A stretch of DNA of 9,520 nt from Paracoccaceae bacterium (GTDB taxonomy: Bacteria; Pseudomonadota; Alphaproteobacteria; Rhodobacterales; Rhodobacteraceae), in the NCBI GenBank assembly GCA_020852535.1, contig JADZAO010000055.1, forward strand, positions 1 to 9,520, given 5' to 3'. Position numbers and translations under genes: made by a program. Shown here one piece after another: positions 7,964 through 9,520 of this stretch; within the stretch, counting starts at the first letter, position 1, and the number at the start of each line of letters is the position of its first letter. Below the pieces are notes generated by a model. The model was not told the DNA's origin, did not search any database, and worked only from the letters and a program-made list of their open reading frames with translations.

Positions 7964-8029
7964 ATGCGGTCGGTTTCTCCATTTGCAGAAATTATTGAGT
8001 GGAATTGGCTATAAGAGGCGTTAAAGTCA

Positions 8030-8059
8030 TTGCTCGATGTTCTTGTTTCGTGCTAGTCT
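8030..8059 (+). promoter_or_regulatory. Candidate ruvCAB promoter (extended -10)
   Basis: TTGCTC (8030-8035) could serve as -35 and TAGTCT (8054-8059) as -10, with an 18-base spacer. TG at 8051-8052 forms an extended -10 (TGCTAGTCT). The last T and the TA of the -10 are consensus bases. Transcription would start about 40 bases before the ruvC ATG. The match is moderate and rests on position and motif only. Confidence 0.35.
8039..8053 (+). promoter_or_regulatory. Possible LexA (SOS) box upstream of ruvC
   Basis: The alphaproteobacterial LexA operator is GTTC-N7-GTTC. Here GTTC (8039-8042), seven bases, then GTGC (8050-8053) differs at one defined position. It lies in the spacer of the candidate promoter, where a repressor would block transcription. 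ruvCAB is an SOS target in various bacteria, which makes the site plausible; the imperfect second half keeps confidence low. Confidence 0.4.
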
Positions 8060-8106
8060 TGTCAGCGAAAGAAAAACGGCTTCTTATTGGGTAAGGGCAG
8101 GGTTTT

Positions 8107-8625
8107 ATGCGTGTTCTGGGAGTCGACCCAGGTCTGAGGAATCTCGGCTGGGGTGTGATTGAGGTGACAGGCGCGCGGATTACCCATGTGGCGAACGGCA
8201 TCTGCCATTCGGCTCCAGGCGAGGGCGACGGTGATTTGGCGTTGCGGCTGGTCAGTCTTTACGAGCAGCTGATGGCAGTGATTCGTACTTATGCGCCTGA
8301 TCAGGCTGCTGTTGAGCATACGTTTGTGAATAAGGACGCGGTGGCGACCTTGAAACTTGGGCAAGCTCGGGGGATTGCTCTCTTAGCTCCGGCGCAGGCG
8401 GGAATTGCGGTCGGTGAATATGCGCCCAATACTGTGAAAAAGACTGTGGTTGGTGTGGGTCATGCCGCCAAAGTGCAGATCAATCATATGGTGCGGCTGC
8501 ATTTCCCAGGTGTGCATATTTTGGGGCCGGATGCGGCAGATGCGTTGGCCATAGCCATTTGTCATGCGCATCATATGCAGAGTGCCGGACGGTTAAGCCT
8601 CGCGTTGAAAAGGGCGGCAGGATGA
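8107..8625 (+). CDS. ruvC: Crossover junction endodeoxyribonuclease RuvC
   Basis: RuvC is the dimeric nuclease that cuts Holliday junctions at the end of homologous recombination, working with RuvAB. The 172-residue product has the usual length and a complete acidic active site: Asp7 in [12 protein letters not shown], Glu70 in [11 protein letters not shown], and Asp142 and Asp145 in [20 protein letters not shown] (81-89) and [10 protein letters not shown] (107-116) are further family signatures. The ATG is preceded by AAGGG and AGGG, at nine and four bases. The stop overlaps the ruvA ATG (ATGA), so the two are translationally coupled. The protein is cytoplasmic. Control by LexA is suggested by the operator-like site 54 bases upstream, but this is an inference. 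Confidence 0.97.
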   Translation: MRVLGVDPGLRNLGWGVIEVTGARITHVANGICHSAPGEGDGDLALRLVSLYEQLMAVIRTYAPDQAAVEHTFVNKDAVATLKLGQARGIALLAPAQAGIAVGEYAPNTVKKTVVGVGHAAKVQINHMVRLHFPGVHILGPDAADALAIAICHAHHMQSAGRLSLALKRAAG

Positions 8626-9299
8626 TCGGTAAGATTTCGGGGCGGTTGGATTGGCGGGGCTCGGATTCCGTGCTGATCGATGTGCGGGGCGTGGGCTATA
8701 TTGTGCATGTCAGTAATCGTACGCTGATGGGTCTGCCATCCGTCGGTGAGGCTGTGTCACTTTATACCGATCTTTTGGTGCGTGAGGACTTGATACAACT
8801 TTTCGGTTTTCCAACGATGTTTGAAAATGAGTGGCATAAGCTTTTGACCACGGTGCAGGGGGTCGGGGCAAAAACGTCAATGTTGATTCTTGGTACCTTA
8901 GGGGCCGAAGGTGTGGCGCGGGCGATTACGCTGGGCGATGCTCGGGCGGTGCAGTCGGCACCGGGCGTCGGGCCGAAGCTGGCGCAGCGGGTGATACTTG
9001 AGCTGAAGTCCAAGGCGCATTCTTTGATGGCGGCGGGTGCGGGTTTGATGGCGGTGGCCGAGGCGGATGACGATGTGATTGAGGTTTCCCAGCCCAAACG
9101 GGTGAAAAAAACTGTCGTGCCGAATGCTTTGCAAGCGAGGGCGTCGGCGTCGTCGGATGCGCTTTCGGCGTTGGTGAACCTTGGCTATCCGCCTTCTGAT
9201 GCGGCGCAGGCCGTGGTTACGGTGGGGAGCGATGTGCCTGATGCGGATACTGCTATGTTGATACGAGCGGCGCTGAAACTGCTCGCGCCGAAGGGATAA
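8622..9299 (+). CDS. ruvA: Holliday junction branch migration protein RuvA
   Basis: RuvA binds four-way junctions as a tetramer and recruits the RuvB motor. The 225-residue protein shows domain I, an OB-fold (about 1-64, [11 protein letters not shown] to QLFGF). Domain II has two helix-hairpin-helix motifs ([13 protein letters not shown], 78-90, and [13 protein letters not shown], 113-125). Domain III is a three-helix C-terminal domain (about 177-222, with [15 protein letters not shown]) that contacts RuvB. A variable linker (about 135-175) rich in Ala, acidic and then basic residues makes it longer than the 203-residue E. coli protein, as is common in alphaproteobacteria. The true start is the ATG overlapping the ruvC stop; the same frame extends upstream to 8559, but that part overlaps ruvC and is not homologous. 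Confidence 0.97.
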   Translation: MIGKISGRLDWRGSDSVLIDVRGVGYIVHVSNRTLMGLPSVGEAVSLYTDLLVREDLIQLFGFPTMFENEWHKLLTTVQGVGAKTSMLILGTLGAEGVARAITLGDARAVQSAPGVGPKLAQRVILELKSKAHSLMAAGAGLMAVAEADDDVIEVSQPKRVKKTVVPNALQARASASSDALSALVNLGYPPSDAAQAVVTVGSDVPDADTAMLIRAALKLLAPKG

Positions 9300-9302
9300 G
9301 GA

Positions 9303-9520
9303 ATGGAACCTGATCCTATTGTAAGGCCGGAACAGCTGGCCGAGGATGCCGACCGCGCCTTGCGGCCTCAGACTCTGGAAGAGTTTGTGGGGCAGGCCGA
9401 GGCACGGGTGAACCTGCGTGTGTTCATTGAAAGCGCTAAGATGCGTGGTGAGGCGATTGACCACACATTATTTTACGGTCCGCCAGGGTTGGGTAAGACC
9501 ACGCTGGCGCAGATCATGGC
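9303..9520 (+). CDS. ruvB: Holliday junction branch migration ATPase RuvB, N-terminal part (cut by window edge)
   Basis: RuvB is the hexameric AAA+ ATPase that drives branch migration on RuvA-bound junctions. The window holds 72 complete codons. Visible are [15 protein letters not shown] (residues 17-31), the conserved RuvB opening; [17 protein letters not shown]; and the Walker A motif GPPGLGKT (59-66). The ATG lies three bases after the ruvA stop, with AAGGGA six bases upstream overlapping the end of ruvA, so it belongs to the ruvCAB operon. Walker B, the sensor residues and the winged-helix domain lie beyond the edge, so integrity cannot be judged. Confidence 0.96.
   Translation, partial: MEPDPIVRPEQLAEDADRALRPQTLEEFVGQAEARVNLRVFIESAKMRGEAIDHTLFYGPPGLGKTTLAQIM

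Larger units (their letters stand above)
7564..8106. other. 543-base intergenic stretch between pcs and ruvC
   Basis: No intact conventional gene is supported here. The left third carries a DUF1127-like remnant on the minus strand. The middle has a perfect 10-base palindrome GCTGTACAGC (7838-7847) and a weak plus-strand promoter-like pair, TTGCGT (7872-7877) and TATAGG (7894-7899). Then come two AT-rich inverted repeats (7911-7963) and a candidate LexA-type operator and promoter before ruvC. A 65-codon frame at 7732-7929 resembles no family I know. No strong rho-independent terminator is seen after pcs. Confidence 0.6.

Noticed and set aside
8559..8621. A longer ruvA product starting inside ruvC
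   Set aside because: RuvA homology begins at the ATG at 8622, which overlaps the ruvC stop in the usual way; the extra residues are out-of-frame ruvC sequence.
1..9520. Defence system, prophage, insertion sequence or CRISPR array
   Set aside because: All sizeable supported genes are chromosomal housekeeping families; no spaced direct repeats, transposase or terminal inverted repeats were seen, and XerC has its usual DUF484 neighbour rather than an integrase context.

Overview
The window looks like a chromosomal housekeeping segment of an alphaproteobacterium, most probably a Rhodobacteraceae/Roseobacter-type organism with moderate GC. The reasons are the form of PrmA (YGSHDADR and AFGTGHHSTT motifs), the PriA start region, a DUF484 gene overlapping xerC, a phosphatidylcholine synthase, a ruvC-ruvA-ruvB cluster and a DUF1127-like remnant. 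No plasmid, phage, insertion sequence or CRISPR is visible.

Left part (1 to about 4275, minus strand). Read in the direction of transcription the order is priA (replication restart helicase), msrA (methionine sulfoxide reductase), an unassigned class I SAM-dependent methyltransferase, and prmA (ribosomal protein L11 methyltransferase, cut by the left edge). Gaps are short (47, about 1 and 38 bases), so co-transcription is plausible.

Middle (4276 to 7563, plus strand). An 84-base divergent intergenic region separates priA from fsa (transaldolase/fructose-6-phosphate aldolase family). Then come a DUF484 gene and xerC, which overlap by ATGA. A gap of 170-176 bases holding a possible 37-codon ORF coupled to the xerC stop precedes pcs (phosphatidylcholine synthase).

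Intergenic stretch (7564 to 8106). This is the least ordinary part. On the minus strand, converging on pcs, there is what I read as a decayed DUF1127 (YjiS-like) gene. Further right lie two adjacent AT-rich perfect inverted repeats. Just before ruvC there is a near-match to the alphaproteobacterial LexA box, overlapping a possible promoter.

Right part (8107 to 9520, plus strand). ruvC, ruvA and the start of ruvB (cut by the right edge) encode the Holliday junction resolvase and branch-migration motor. ruvC and ruvA overlap by ATGA and ruvB follows 3 bases later. With priA and xerC, the window is rich in replication-restart and recombination functions.

I did not find a convincing undescribed system. 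The most useful leads are the DUF1127 remnant, the candidate SOS control of ruvCAB, the change in strand composition near 7.4-7.6 kb and the unassigned methyltransferase.
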